DNA from: Microcella alkaliphila
GTDB lineage: Bacteria; Actinomycetota; Actinomycetes; Actinomycetales; Microbacteriaceae
Length of the DNA: 64,000 bases
Direction: 5' to 3'
Assembly (NCBI RefSeq): GCF_004216855.1
Contig: NZ_SGXT01000014.1
Coordinates: 1-64,000 of the forward strand
Below the pieces are notes generated by a model that saw only the letters and a program-made list of their open reading frames with translations, had not been told where the DNA came from and searched no databases. The translations under genes were made by a program, and so were the position numbers. Below are positions 53,339 through 64,000 of this stretch, piece after piece. Every line of letters starts with the position of its first letter. Position 1 is the first letter of the stretch.

Positions 53339-54025
53339 CTACAAGCCCAGAACTGCGAGCTCCGCATCCATGCGCTCGGCCATCACCGCGTAGCCGTCGT
53401 CGTTGGGGTGCAGGCCATCAGCGGCCATCAGTTCGGGGCGGCCCTCGATCCAGCGGGAGGCCCCGGCGATGAAGTCGGCGTCGATCACCTCAGCGCCCTC
53501 GCGCACCCAGCCGATGATGACCTCAACACTCTCGGGGCGCTCGTCGGTGTACCAGAACGGCTCGACGACGACAATGCGCGCCTCCGGCAGCCCGTCGCGC
53601 AGCCGCTCGAGGTCGATGCCGATCTGCTCTCGGATGCGGTCGCGCTCGTCGGGGCGGCGTTCGTAGGCGAAGTTGTCGTTGAGACCCATCGTCACGAAGA
53701 CCAGTTCGGGCTCGGCCGCGATGATGATCGACGGCAGGTCTCCCTCGCCGAAGACGGTGCGGTTGTTGATGAAGCCGAGCCCGTTGACGCTCGGGTTCAC
53801 CTCGCGCCAGCCGCGGTCGGCGCTGATGATCGTCGACCAGCGGGCGGCGTCGGATGTGGCCCCGGTGCCGAGCGTGTACGAGTCGCCGTAGAACGCGACG
53901 ACGGGGCGATCCCCGTCGGGCGGGATGCTCGTGGCCGTCGGCTCCGGAGGAATCGCCGCGCAGGCGGCCACGCCGAGTGTCATCGCCACCGCAGCGAGCG
54001 TCGAAAGGCTTCTCCGTGCATCCAT
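53339..54025 (-). CDS. SGNH/GDSL hydrolase, lipoprotein
   Basis: A 228-residue protein with lipobox VAAC (Cys22). Catalytic blocks are AFYGDSYTLGTG, MGLNDNF, and the C-terminal ADGLHPNDDGYAVMA. Anchored outside the membrane, it may remove acetyl or other acyl groups from cell-wall sugars. It lies 71 bases above the cytoplasmic SGNH gene; the two are only distantly similar. Confidence 0.83.
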   Translation of the reverse strand: MDARRSLSTLAAVAMTLGVAACAAIPPEPTATSIPPDGDRPVVAFYGDSYTLGTGATSDAARWSTIISADRGWREVNPSVNGLGFINNRTVFGEGDLPSIIIAAEPELVFVTMGLNDNFAYERRPDERDRIREQIGIDLERLRDGLPEARIVVVEPFWYTDERPESVEVIIGWVREGAEVIDADFIAGASRWIEGRPELMAADGLHPNDDGYAVMAERMDAELAVLGL

Positions 54026-54062
54026 ATCGAGTATTCGGCGCGGCCAGCGTGTGCGGTTGGCG

Positions 54063-56380
<2,318 letters not shown>

Positions 56381-56498
56381 GGTGCTCCTGTGGTGGGCTG
56401 TGCGGGAGGGGCGGGTGCTGGCGGCACGACGGCGGTGGCGAGCCTAAGCGCTCAGTCTACTGGCCGGTCATGCGGGCGACGGCATGGGCCCGCCCACA

Positions 56499-57791
56499 CT
56501 ACGCGTCGATCAGGGCGAGTGTGCGCGCCACCAAGTCTTCGATGGCCACACGGTCGAAGTCGCGCACGGCGCTGCGCACGCGCGTGTGAGTGCTTCCCAC
56601 GAGCTCGGCGGGAATCGACTCAATGCCGTGGAGCGCTCCCCACACGCTGCCCACAGTCGCGCCGTTCGAATCTGTATCCCGTCCGCCGGCCACCGTGATG
56701 TGGAGCGCGTCAAGGAACGACGATCCCCACAAGAGCGCGGCAGCGATCTGGGCTGCGTTATTGATGGTGTGCACCCACGGGTACTGGCCGAGCTCTGCAT
56801 CGATCCAGTCCAAGGCTTCCGCCCATGAACGTCCCTCCAGGTGAAGCTTGGCAATGGAGCGCAAAGCGACCGCGAGACGCGACCCCGGCGGGATCACTGA
56901 CAGGCTGCTCTCGAAGGCTTCGGCCATGTCGGCTTCTGCCAACGCTGCCGCCGTCAGAGCAGCCGCCCATAGCTCCCCGTAGATGCCGTTGCCGGTGTGG
57001 CTCAGGCGCGCATCCTTCAATGCCAGCTGGGCTGCGGCCCCGGGGTCGCCTGGGTTCACGTACCCGAAGGCATCCCCCCGAATCAGTGCGCCGATCCACT
57101 CCCGATACGGGTTGCGGTAGGTCGCCGTGAGAGGAGCGGCGAGCCCGTGAATGAGATTGCGATAGGCCGCCCGCTCCGCCGTATAGGTCTGAGTGAAGGG
57201 CACTCGATCGAGCCACTCCCTCGCCACGTCAGCAGTATCAAAATGCCGCCCGTACTTCTCCATGACATGCAGGGCCACAATGGTCCAGTCGATGTCGTCG
57301 TCCCGCGGGGCCGCATCGAACGATCCGACGGTGGAGACCGGCGCCGAGGGGTGCAGGACCGACACCCCTGCCGGCAGCGGATCCACGAGGGGCAGATAGC
57401 CGCGCACGGGCCACTGCTCCGCAGCGCGAAGGTAGATCCCCACTTCGGTGCGATTCAGCCCCTCGATCGGCTTGCCGATCGTGTTGCCGACGGCCCGGCC
57501 GGTCCATGCACCACGCAGCTTGTCGGGCAGACGCGATACGTCAACAGGTAGCCTTGGCGAACGATCCGACAGAGATGTCAACGACGCTTCAGCCTCTGGC
57601 TCGTCGAAGCTCCATGAGTCGCTCCGGATCGAAGCGTCGAGCCGTGCGTAGAGCACCTCCATTGCTGCCGTGTCGTTGTCGCGCGCAGCGGCCAAGGCGT
57701 GCACGGCCACGTCGGCGATTTCGAAGCCGCTCAGGATCCGCTGTTCGGCCTCGTCGACGACGAGATCACGAAGGTCGAGGACATCGTGCAC
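56499..57791 (-). CDS. ADP-ribosylglycohydrolase (DraG) family protein
   Basis: A 430-residue protein. An N-terminal ~85-residue extension precedes the DraG fold. Binuclear magnesium motifs appear as AVGNTIGKPIEG (Asn in place of the usual Asp), RDDDIDWTIVA, and GGRDTDSNGATVGSVWGA. It is the last gene of a sugar ABC operon, 56 bases after the permease. In that setting I infer hydrolysis of an imported ribosyl- or other N/O-glycoside rather than protein de-ADP-ribosylation. Confidence 0.82.
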   Translation of the reverse strand: MHDVLDLRDLVVDEAEQRILSGFEIADVAVHALAAARDNDTAAMEVLYARLDASIRSDSWSFDEPEAEASLTSLSDRSPRLPVDVSRLPDKLRGAWTGRAVGNTIGKPIEGLNRTEVGIYLRAAEQWPVRGYLPLVDPLPAGVSVLHPSAPVSTVGSFDAAPRDDDIDWTIVALHVMEKYGRHFDTADVAREWLDRVPFTQTYTAERAAYRNLIHGLAAPLTATYRNPYREWIGALIRGDAFGYVNPGDPGAAAQLALKDARLSHTGNGIYGELWAAALTAAALAEADMAEAFESSLSVIPPGSRLAVALRSIAKLHLEGRSWAEALDWIDAELGQYPWVHTINNAAQIAAALLWGSSFLDALHITVAGGRDTDSNGATVGSVWGALHGIESIPAELVGSTHTRVRSAVRDFDRVAIEDLVARTLALIDA

Positions 57792-57847
57792 GGCGAACTC
57801 CCTTAGTCAGACACTGGTTGGTGGCGTCGCGAGGCGATGTGGGGACG

Positions 57848-58699
57848 CTAGCCCTTGATCGCACCCGACAAGAAGCCCTGCGTGACCTGCTTCTGCAACA
57901 GGACGAACAGGACGATAACGGGCACGATCGTGATCAGGGCGCCAGCAGCAAGAGGTCCTATGTCGACCGACCGACCACCGACGAACAGGAAGAGCCCGGT
58001 CGTCAGCGGTCGGAATGACCCGTTGGGGAGATAGAGCAGCGGTACGAGGAAGTTGTTCCAGTTCTGCAAAAAGGTGAACACAGCCAGTGCGCCGGCACCC
58101 GAGGTCACCAGCGGAACCATCACCTTGATGAAGATCTGCCACTCTGAGGCGCCGTCGATGCGCGCCGCTTCCTCAAGTTCCGTCGGTAGGTCAGTGAAGA
58201 AGGCGCGCATGAAGAACGTTCCGAACGCCAGGCCCGTGGATGCGAGCACCAGGTTGACGCCCAGCAGGGTATCGAGAAGCCCAAAACCGCGCAGTTGGAA
58301 GTACAGGGGGATCATGAACGTGAAGAAGGGAACGAGGAGCCCCAGCACCACCAGGTAGAACGCGAAGGTTCGACCAGGAAAGGGCAGTCGTGCGAACGTG
58401 TAGCCCGCCATCGTGGCGAGCACGACAACCAGTGCGGTGCTGGGAACGCTCAAGAGGAAGCTGTTCACCAGATACTCGTTGAAACGCCCGACAGTCCACG
58501 CGGTCTCGAAATTTTCCGTCGAGAACGACGAGAACAGTCCGAACGGGTTGCGCTGCGCATCCTGAGAGGTCTTAAACGCCGTGGACACCGTGAGGATCAC
58601 GGGAAAGAGAGTGATCACCGAGATGATCACCAGCAAGATCTGTTTGTTAGTGCGCAGCAACCTCTTGCGAGGGGACTGGGCACGCGTGGTGCCGGTCAT
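57848..58699 (-). CDS. CUT1 (MalG-like) ABC transporter permease
   Basis: A 283-residue six-span permease with the EAA loop ELEEAARIDGASEWQIFIKVMVPLV. A Lys/Arg-rich N-terminal stretch precedes the first helix. Its ATG overlaps the end of the MalF-like gene by four bases. Confidence 0.9.
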   Translation of the reverse strand: MTGTTRAQSPRKRLLRTNKQILLVIISVITLFPVILTVSTAFKTSQDAQRNPFGLFSSFSTENFETAWTVGRFNEYLVNSFLLSVPSTALVVVLATMAGYTFARLPFPGRTFAFYLVVLGLLVPFFTFMIPLYFQLRGFGLLDTLLGVNLVLASTGLAFGTFFMRAFFTDLPTELEEAARIDGASEWQIFIKVMVPLVTSGAGALAVFTFLQNWNNFLVPLLYLPNGSFRPLTTGLFLFVGGRSVDIGPLAAGALITIVPVIVLFVLLQKQVTQGFLSGAIKG

Positions 58700-59703
58700 G
58701 CTCCGGTACCTTGCATCGAGAGCCTCCGCTGAAGCCGGTTGAGCGCGATCGTGAACGGAATCGCGAGAACGGTGATGAGGAGCGCGAGCGTGGTGCCGTA
58801 GCTGATGCGGTTGAGTTGGAACGCCTGGCTATAAGCGTAGGTACCCAGCACATCAGAAGCACCGGCTGGCCCACCACCGGTCATGACGAAAATGATGTCA
58901 AAGACGCTGAAACCCCCGATGAGCGTGATGGTGGTGACCATCAAGAACACCGGCATGATCTGCGGCAAGATCACGTACCAGAGCCGCTGCAGAGTATTCG
59001 TACCGTCAAGCATGGAGGCGTCAATGAGCTCCATGTCGACGTTGCCGAGGGCAGACAGGAAGATCACAAACACAAAGCCTGAGGTCGCCCAGATCGCGGT
59101 GGCGAGCACGGCGTACAGCGCCGTGTCGGCGTTGCCGAGCCAGCCGGTCTGCAACTGGCCCAAGCCCACGAGCTCGAGAGCCTTGTTGAGCCAGCCACGA
59201 ATGGGGTCATAGATCCAGCCCCAGACCACGCCGATCACCACCTGGGGCAACACGTACGGCAGAAAGAGCACGACACGGTAGACGGAACTGCCCCGGCGTA
59301 CGTTCCACATGAGCAGTGCGAGTGCGAGACCGATAACCAGCGGGGCAATGGTGCCAATGACGATCCAGATCGCGTTGTTCTGCAGGGCCGCCCACACCCG
59401 CTCGTCGGTGAACATCTCGACGAAATTGTCGAGCCCGACGAACGGCGGGTTGGGGTTCAGCCCATCAAAGTCGACGAACGCGTAGTACAGGGCGTTGACA
59501 AGCGGAGTGATGAAGAAAACAATCACCATCACCATGACCGGTGCCACCAACAGCAGGCCGAGACGCATCTGCGCTCGACGGGTGACGAGCGGGGTGCGAT
59601 GCGCGCTCGGCCGGGGGGCCCGGCGGAGCGCCTGTGTGGCGATCGTCACCGGAGCCCCCGAGCCGTTGGCCCGAGCAGTCTGCTGCGGGCCGCGCGTGGT
59701 CAC
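58696..59703 (-). CDS. CUT1 (MalF-like) ABC transporter permease
   Basis: A 335-residue permease with the EAA-type loop IDASMLDGTNTLQRLWYVILPQI. It starts at a GTG overlapping the binding-protein stop (CAGTGACC); the open frame extending to 59958 is inside that gene and not native. A ~35-residue Arg/Pro-rich tail precedes the first helix. Confidence 0.9.
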   Translation of the reverse strand: MTTRGPQQTARANGSGAPVTIATQALRRAPRPSAHRTPLVTRRAQMRLGLLLVAPVMVMVIVFFITPLVNALYYAFVDFDGLNPNPPFVGLDNFVEMFTDERVWAALQNNAIWIVIGTIAPLVIGLALALLMWNVRRGSSVYRVVLFLPYVLPQVVIGVVWGWIYDPIRGWLNKALELVGLGQLQTGWLGNADTALYAVLATAIWATSGFVFVIFLSALGNVDMELIDASMLDGTNTLQRLWYVILPQIMPVFLMVTTITLIGGFSVFDIIFVMTGGGPAGASDVLGTYAYSQAFQLNRISYGTTLALLITVLAIPFTIALNRLQRRLSMQGTGA

Positions 59704-60998
59704 TGCTGCGACGCTGCTTCGAGGCTGGCGGCGACCTCGGCGGCCGTTGCTTGATCGGAGTAGATCGCCTGCATGCCGTCGAACATAGCCTCGTTGAAGG
59801 CATCCGTCATGAGCACGTCGATGTTGAGGCCGAAGTCGCCTTCGCCCGCACCGAACTGCTCGACGTCGGCGAGCACCTGGGCCAGCAACGGAGAGATCTC
59901 GACACCGGTGAGGTCGGCCGGGAACGGAGGAATGACGTCCAAGTTTTCGACCATCCATCGACCGTGCTCCGGGCTGACCAGGAAGTCGATCAGCTTCAGC
60001 GCCTCTTCGGGGTACTGGGTCTCAGCAGTGATCATCGGCCCCGAACCCAAACCGGCGGCGAAGATGCCCTGGCCATCGGGCGCGGGGAACGGGAAGTAGC
60101 CCGCCTCGAAGTCAGCGTTGGCGACGATACCGTCGACGATCCAGCTGCCCATCGGAAGCATGGCGGCCTCACCCGTGAAGAACAGGGCATTACCCGAGTC
60201 GTACGAGACGGAGGTCGGGAACGGCGTGAGGTAACCCGCCTCATCAAAGCGGTCCCAGAGGGCCACTGCGTCTTCAACATCTGACGAGGTCCAGTCGCTG
60301 TTGCCGTCGACGAGGTCGTTGACGCCGGCCGAACCGACGGCGCTCGAGAGCGCCATGCTCAGCTGGTGGCCACCCTGCCAGCCTTCCTGGTTGCTGATAG
60401 CGAAGGGAATGTAGCCTGCGGCCTTCGTGGCCTCAGCGATCTCCTCCAGGTCAGCGATGCTTTGGGGTTCCTCGAGCCCAAGCTCCTCAAAGAGATCCCG
60501 GTTGTAGAAGACACCCAGGGTCTCCATCTCACCGGGGATGCCATAGACGACGCCCGCTTCGGTCGTCGCGCGGTCCTTGGCGAAGTCGTAGACCTCCCAC
60601 CCGCGCTCCTCGTAGGCTTCAGTCAGGTCGTAGAGCAACCCCGCATCGGCTAGTGCGCCTCCGAAGCTCGGACCCGAACCCCAGTTGATCACGTCGGGGG
60701 CGTCACCCGAACGCAACTGCGTCTGCAGGATGGTTCGCATCGTGTCGAAGGGAAGCGTCTGCAGGTCGACAACGATGCCGGGGTTCTGTGCTTCGAACTC
60801 ATCGAGGCGATCGCGCAAACGCGCCTCTGCCTCAGCGTCTTCCAGTTCTTCGACGAGGTACCGAATGGTGACGTCGCCGGAGCTCTGGTTGTCGTCGGGC
60901 GCCTGAGTGTCATCAGGGGCCACCTGTCCCGTGCAACCGATCAACGTGAGCACGAGGCCCACGGCCACTGCCGGGGCAGCGATCTTTGAGATTTTCAT
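59700..60998 (-). CDS. Sugar ABC solute-binding lipoprotein (family 1)
   Basis: A 432-residue receptor with lipobox LIGC (Cys22) and an Asp/Gln-rich linker. Domain landmarks are EFEAQNPGIVVDLQTLPFDTMRTILQTQ and ALFFTGEAAMLPMGSWIV. The ATPase for this importer is not in the window, as is usual where a shared MsiK-type ATPase serves several systems. Confidence 0.9.
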   Translation of the reverse strand: MKISKIAAPAVAVGLVLTLIGCTGQVAPDDTQAPDDNQSSGDVTIRYLVEELEDAEAEARLRDRLDEFEAQNPGIVVDLQTLPFDTMRTILQTQLRSGDAPDVINWGSGPSFGGALADAGLLYDLTEAYEERGWEVYDFAKDRATTEAGVVYGIPGEMETLGVFYNRDLFEELGLEEPQSIADLEEIAEATKAAGYIPFAISNQEGWQGGHQLSMALSSAVGSAGVNDLVDGNSDWTSSDVEDAVALWDRFDEAGYLTPFPTSVSYDSGNALFFTGEAAMLPMGSWIVDGIVANADFEAGYFPFPAPDGQGIFAAGLGSGPMITAETQYPEEALKLIDFLVSPEHGRWMVENLDVIPPFPADLTGVEISPLLAQVLADVEQFGAGEGDFGLNIDVLMTDAFNEAMFDGMQAIYSDQATAAEVAASLEAASQQ

Positions 60999-61121
60999 GT
61001 GCTGTTGTCTCCTCGCGTGGATGTTCTTGCGGGCATCGACTCGGCGGTGATGGATGATGCGCTGTCAATAAGCCCTGCACCTTTGCGAGTCACCGTAATC
61101 TTTGCACCGCGAAATGATTAA

Positions 61122-61127
61122 TGTCAA
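61122..61127 (-). promoter_or_regulatory. Possible -35 element of the third sugar operon
   Basis: On the minus strand TTGACA occurs at 61127-61122, about 125 bases above the binding-protein start and in the only A/T-rich part of the 216-base spacer. No clear -10 is spaced correctly (AAGATT at 18 bases is the best). A GC-rich hairpin at about 61170-61188 lies beyond the ROK stop and may end that transcript. Confidence 0.3.
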
Positions 61128-61214
61128 CGGCCGCGACGGGATGCGTCGGTGAACGTTCGGTAAATGAGACCGAGCGCCCGCGAAGGGCGCGAGAGCGTGC
61201 TGCCAGGAACCGGT

Positions 61215-62342
61215 CTAGGCAGGAAAGGAGGCCTGGATCGCGACAACCGCGGCGCCGCGTGCCCACTCGTGGAATGTCATCGGGCGGACCACCAAGTCAT
61301 GGTGATCACTCTCTCTAGTGTCGTACTCCGACACGCCAGCGCGAAGGCCATCAGCCCCAATGTGAGCAATTTCGACGCCCTCGCCGGAAAGGATGATGCG
61401 ACTAACACCCGTCATCGTGCTCACCGCTGACGCCGCTCGTCCGAGAGCGTGTGCTGCGCTGTTGGCGACCGCCAGCGCGCCCGGATTGCCCTGCTGGGCG
61501 AGAGTGAGCGCCTCGTCGATACCCACCTCGCGCCCGATCGCCTCCGACACCGCCGACGCGATGGAGTCTGACGCCAGCATGGCCGTCATGCACCCGCGGT
61601 GCCCGTACGGGCACGCGGGCCCCTCCGGATCCACGGGGTAGTGACTGATGGGTGCGACACCAGTCGGAATCTCCTGGTGGTTGATCACCAAACCAAACCC
61701 GATACCCGCGCCCACAGTGATGAGCGCAAAACTTTCGTGACCCGTGCCCTCACCGAACCAGTGCTGCACCTTCGTCAGCCCGACGACGTCGTTGTCGAGG
61801 TGCACGGGCAAGGCCAATTCGGCAGCCAGCATCGACCGCAAGGGAACATCACGCCAGTGCATGAAGGGCGAGTCGGCGACGACCTCGCCATCCACCACAA
61901 GGCCACCCACCGTGACGCCAACAGCTGTTACGGCGTGCGTATCCCGCGCCCTCAGTTCGCCGACCAGGCGACCCACGGTGGCGACGACATCGGTCACCTC
62001 GAGCGATTCCAGTGGCGTGGCTTCCTGGTCAAGGACAGTCGCCCGGAGGTCCGTCACGACGGCATAGGCGGTATCGGCCGTGAGCTTGACCCCGATAAAC
62101 CGATAGCGCTCCGGAACGACGTCGAGCGTGAACGCCGTACGCCCCCGACTGGCCGTACGCAGCGCATCCGCTTCGACGAGGACCTCCGACTCCAGAAGCG
62201 AGCGCACAAGCCTGGTGACTGTTGCGGCGGAAATTCCCATGCGACGTCCAACGCTCGAGCGCGTCTGTGCACCATGAACGAGAATGTCGATAGCGACGTC
62301 GCGGGAGAGCCCCGCCAGGGCCGGATCGGCTTCGACCTGCAC
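61215..62342 (-). CDS. ROK-family transcriptional regulator
   Basis: A 375-residue protein. The N-terminal helix-turn-helix is SSVGRRMGISAATVTRLVRSLL. The ROK domain has HLDNDVVGLTK and a zinc-type CPYGHRGC. It lies between the oxidoreductase genes and the ABC operon, all on one strand, and probably controls the operon in response to its sugar. Confidence 0.87.
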   Translation of the reverse strand: MQVEADPALAGLSRDVAIDILVHGAQTRSSVGRRMGISAATVTRLVRSLLESEVLVEADALRTASRGRTAFTLDVVPERYRFIGVKLTADTAYAVVTDLRATVLDQEATPLESLEVTDVVATVGRLVGELRARDTHAVTAVGVTVGGLVVDGEVVADSPFMHWRDVPLRSMLAAELALPVHLDNDVVGLTKVQHWFGEGTGHESFALITVGAGIGFGLVINHQEIPTGVAPISHYPVDPEGPACPYGHRGCMTAMLASDSIASAVSEAIGREVGIDEALTLAQQGNPGALAVANSAAHALGRAASAVSTMTGVSRIILSGEGVEIAHIGADGLRAGVSEYDTRESDHHDLVVRPMTFHEWARGAAVVAIQASFPA

Positions 62343-62434
62343 CGCTCACCCCTCCCGTGCCGCGGAACCCACCGCGCCATCAGCGAGACTATCGCTCAAC
62401 TCGCGAGGGCACGGAACCACCACGCCCTCTCCGG

Positions 62435-63445
62435 TCAGCCCTCACCCGGGTAGACGAGCCCGATAGACGCTCGGACGCGATCCATGGAACGCATGACGGC
62501 GATCGAGTCGCGGGGAGGCATCAGCGCGCTTGACGTATCACCACCCTCGATCAACCGTTCCATCTCGACGGCCTGAAACTGCATGCCCCTGCCCGTCACC
62601 GGGGACTCGAACCGATCGAGGGTGCGCCCCCTGCGGTCGACGAGTTCGACAGTGGTCGGCGCGTACCAGGTGCCGGCGATCTCCAGGCGGGCCAGATGAC
62701 CGGTGATCGAGGCAGCGTTGCGACCGGGGGCGACCATCGACGACAGGGTGGTACCGATAGCCCCACCCACGTGAGTGGAGACCGTCGCCACCGTTGCATC
62801 GACCCCCGTCGATGTCAGCTGCGCGTGACTGTTGAGCATTACCGGCTCGCCCACGATGTCGTGCAGGAGTGAGATCGGGTAGACCCCCAGGTCGAGCAAG
62901 GCGCCACCGCCCAGGTGCGGGTCACGCAGTCGGTGCGAATCCGGCACCTCTAGCAACTGCGCGTGTTCGGCGTGCACCGCGGCGACCGTGCCAATGTCAC
63001 CCCGCGCGATGCGGTCGCGCACGTACGCCATATGGGGCAAGAATCTCGTCCACATCGCCTCCATGACCGTGAGACCACGACGCTGGGCGGTGTCGACGAC
63101 GTTCTGTGCTTGAAGCTCATTGAGCGTAAAGGGCTTCTCGAGCAGAACATGCTTGCCGTGCGCCAGCGCCAGGAGTGCGTGCTCTTCATGCTCAGACGGG
63201 GGCGTAGCGACATAGATGACATCTACTTGCTCGTCCGCGGCGAGAGCCTCGTACGACCCGTGCGCCCGCCCGATGTCGTGCGCATCCGCGAACGCCTGAG
63301 CAGAAGCATCGGAACGCGATCCGACGGCGGAAACGACGTGCCCATGCGCGAGAAGATCACGCGTAAAGAGCCGGGCGATTCCGCCCGTCGCCAGAATTCC
63401 CCACCGGATGCGCGTGTCCGTCCGCCTGTGCCCGTCCGTCATCAC
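62435..63445 (-). CDS. Gfo/Idh/MocA family oxidoreductase
   Basis: A 336-residue protein with WGILATGGIARLFTRDL as the nucleotide loop and the catalytic EKP in LLEKPFTLNE. GGGALLDLGVYPISLLHDIVG is typical of trans-dihydrodiol-dehydrogenase-like members. It overlaps the alcohol dehydrogenase gene by four bases. It is likely an NAD(P)-linked dehydrogenase of the imported sugar. Confidence 0.88.
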   Translation of the reverse strand: MMTDGHRRTDTRIRWGILATGGIARLFTRDLLAHGHVVSAVGSRSDASAQAFADAHDIGRAHGSYEALAADEQVDVIYVATPPSEHEEHALLALAHGKHVLLEKPFTLNELQAQNVVDTAQRRGLTVMEAMWTRFLPHMAYVRDRIARGDIGTVAAVHAEHAQLLEVPDSHRLRDPHLGGGALLDLGVYPISLLHDIVGEPVMLNSHAQLTSTGVDATVATVSTHVGGAIGTTLSSMVAPGRNAASITGHLARLEIAGTWYAPTTVELVDRRGRTLDRFESPVTGRGMQFQAVEMERLIEGGDTSSALMPPRDSIAVMRSMDRVRASIGLVYPGEG

Positions 63446-64000
63446 GCGCGATAGTCGAGAACGACCTGCAGGACGTCGCTATCGGCGGCGTCGAGCATCT
63501 CGAACGCGCTCACAGCCTCGCGAGCGGCCACCGTGTGAGAAATTAAGGGAGCGAGCTGCAACGACCCGCCCGCCTCCAGCTCGAGGACGGTCTGCGACAT
63601 GCGAATCTCGTCCCAGCGGTGCTGCAATGCCGGAGCGACGCCCGAAATTTGCGAACCCACGATGGCCACGCGGTTGTGGTGAAACTCCTCGCCGAGCCTG
63701 ATCGGCGTGCCGCCCGCCTGATAAAAGCCAGCCGCGACAACGCGCGAGCTGTAGGCGACAGAGCGCACCGCATCATGCAACGCCTGGTAACTGCCACTGA
63801 TCTCGATCGCGACGTCAGCGCCACGGCCATCCGTCAGCTCCTTGAGCCTCGTCGCGACGTCCGTCTGCCGCGGATCGAGCGTCTCGTGGGCACCCAACCT
63901 TCGTGCGAGGTCACGCCGCTGCTCTACCAGGTCAACGACGACTACGCGCGCGCCATTGAGCCGCGCCAGCTGAGCCACAATCTGCCCGGGCACCCCGGCG
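63442..64000 (-). CDS. Zinc-type alcohol dehydrogenase, C-terminal part
   Basis: The frame is open through the window edge, so the start lies beyond 64000. The visible ~186 residues include the end of the Rossmann motif (GVPGQIVAQLARLNGARVVVVD), VAIEISGS, and the medium-chain dehydrogenase tail. The zinc-ligand N-terminal domain is outside the window. It is probably a polyol or sugar dehydrogenase of the third island. Confidence 0.82.
   Translation of the reverse strand, partial: AGVPGQIVAQLARLNGARVVVVDLVEQRRDLARRLGAHETLDPRQTDVATRLKELTDGRGADVAIEISGSYQALHDAVRSVAYSSRVVAAGFYQAGGTPIRLGEEFHHNRVAIVGSQISGVAPALQHRWDEIRMSQTVLELEAGGSLQLAPLISHTVAAREAVSAFEMLDAADSDVLQVVLDYRA

Overview
The window is high-GC DNA from an actinobacterium, most likely a member of the Microbacteriaceae. 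The evidence is frequent GTG starts, actinobacterial-type PHO boxes, a SigK/RskA pair, Mqo-type malate oxidation, an RHG-fused MutT1-like Nudix protein beside ppk, and many 1-8 base translational overlaps. It alternates accessory carbohydrate islands and insertion-sequence debris with conserved chromosomal genes.

Region 1 (548-12631) is a sugar-acid catabolic island. A nine-gene minus-strand operon encodes a ribose-type ABC importer, an Idh/MocA dehydrogenase, an amidohydrolase/lactonase, an L-rhamnose-mutarotase-type protein, a fold-type-I PLP enzyme, an M20 deacylase and RidA. Divergent to it lie an XRE-cupin regulator and a plus-strand operon of a GH20-like barrel protein, a FAH-family hydrolase and an SDR. 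An 18-base motif, identical at its first 15 bases, precedes both operons. Together the enzymes fit a phosphorylation-free, oxidative route for an N-acetylated 2-amino-2,6-dideoxyhexose: oxidation, lactone opening, deacetylation, PLP deamination with RidA help, oxidation, and cleavage to pyruvate plus lactate. This is the strongest candidate for an undescribed system here.

Region 2 (12678-14395) holds an IS3-family orfA/orfB pair between imperfect direct repeats of about 70 bases, next to the 3' stub of a tRNA-Ser. Region 3 (14396-24777) is a second island: a ROK regulator divergent from an eight-gene operon (ribose-type ABC importer, TIM-barrel epimerase/lyase, gluconate-dehydrogenase-subunit-3-like protein, GMC flavoenzyme, mycofactocin-type SDR, Idh/MocA protein). 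It resembles 3-keto-glycoside or C-glycoside breakdown. Region 4 (24855-27192) is a scar: a LacI C-terminus, four nested 3' halves of IS3 and IS30 transposase genes, and an MFS C-terminus.

Region 5 (27224-39785) is phosphate metabolism: ppk, a MutT1-like gene, two complete pstSCAB operons each with a PHO box, and an OmpR-type regulator whose receiver has lost its phosphorylation residues. Region 6 (39789-44610) holds rskA-sigK, a helical lipoprotein, a cupredoxin gene frameshifted at a seven-base homopolymer, a palindrome-rich intergenic stretch, and tRNA-Lys. Region 7 (44732-56380) holds galM, a DeoR regulator, galTK, mqo, a TSUP permease, a nested inverted repeat with an 11-base tandem array, two SGNH hydrolases, and asd-lysC. 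Region 8 (56499-64000) is a third sugar island: ADP-ribosylglycohydrolase-like protein, maltose-type ABC importer, ROK regulator, Idh/MocA oxidoreductase and a zinc-type alcohol dehydrogenase running off the window.

One annotated stretch has no gene or recognisable element beyond the sites listed: 88-547.
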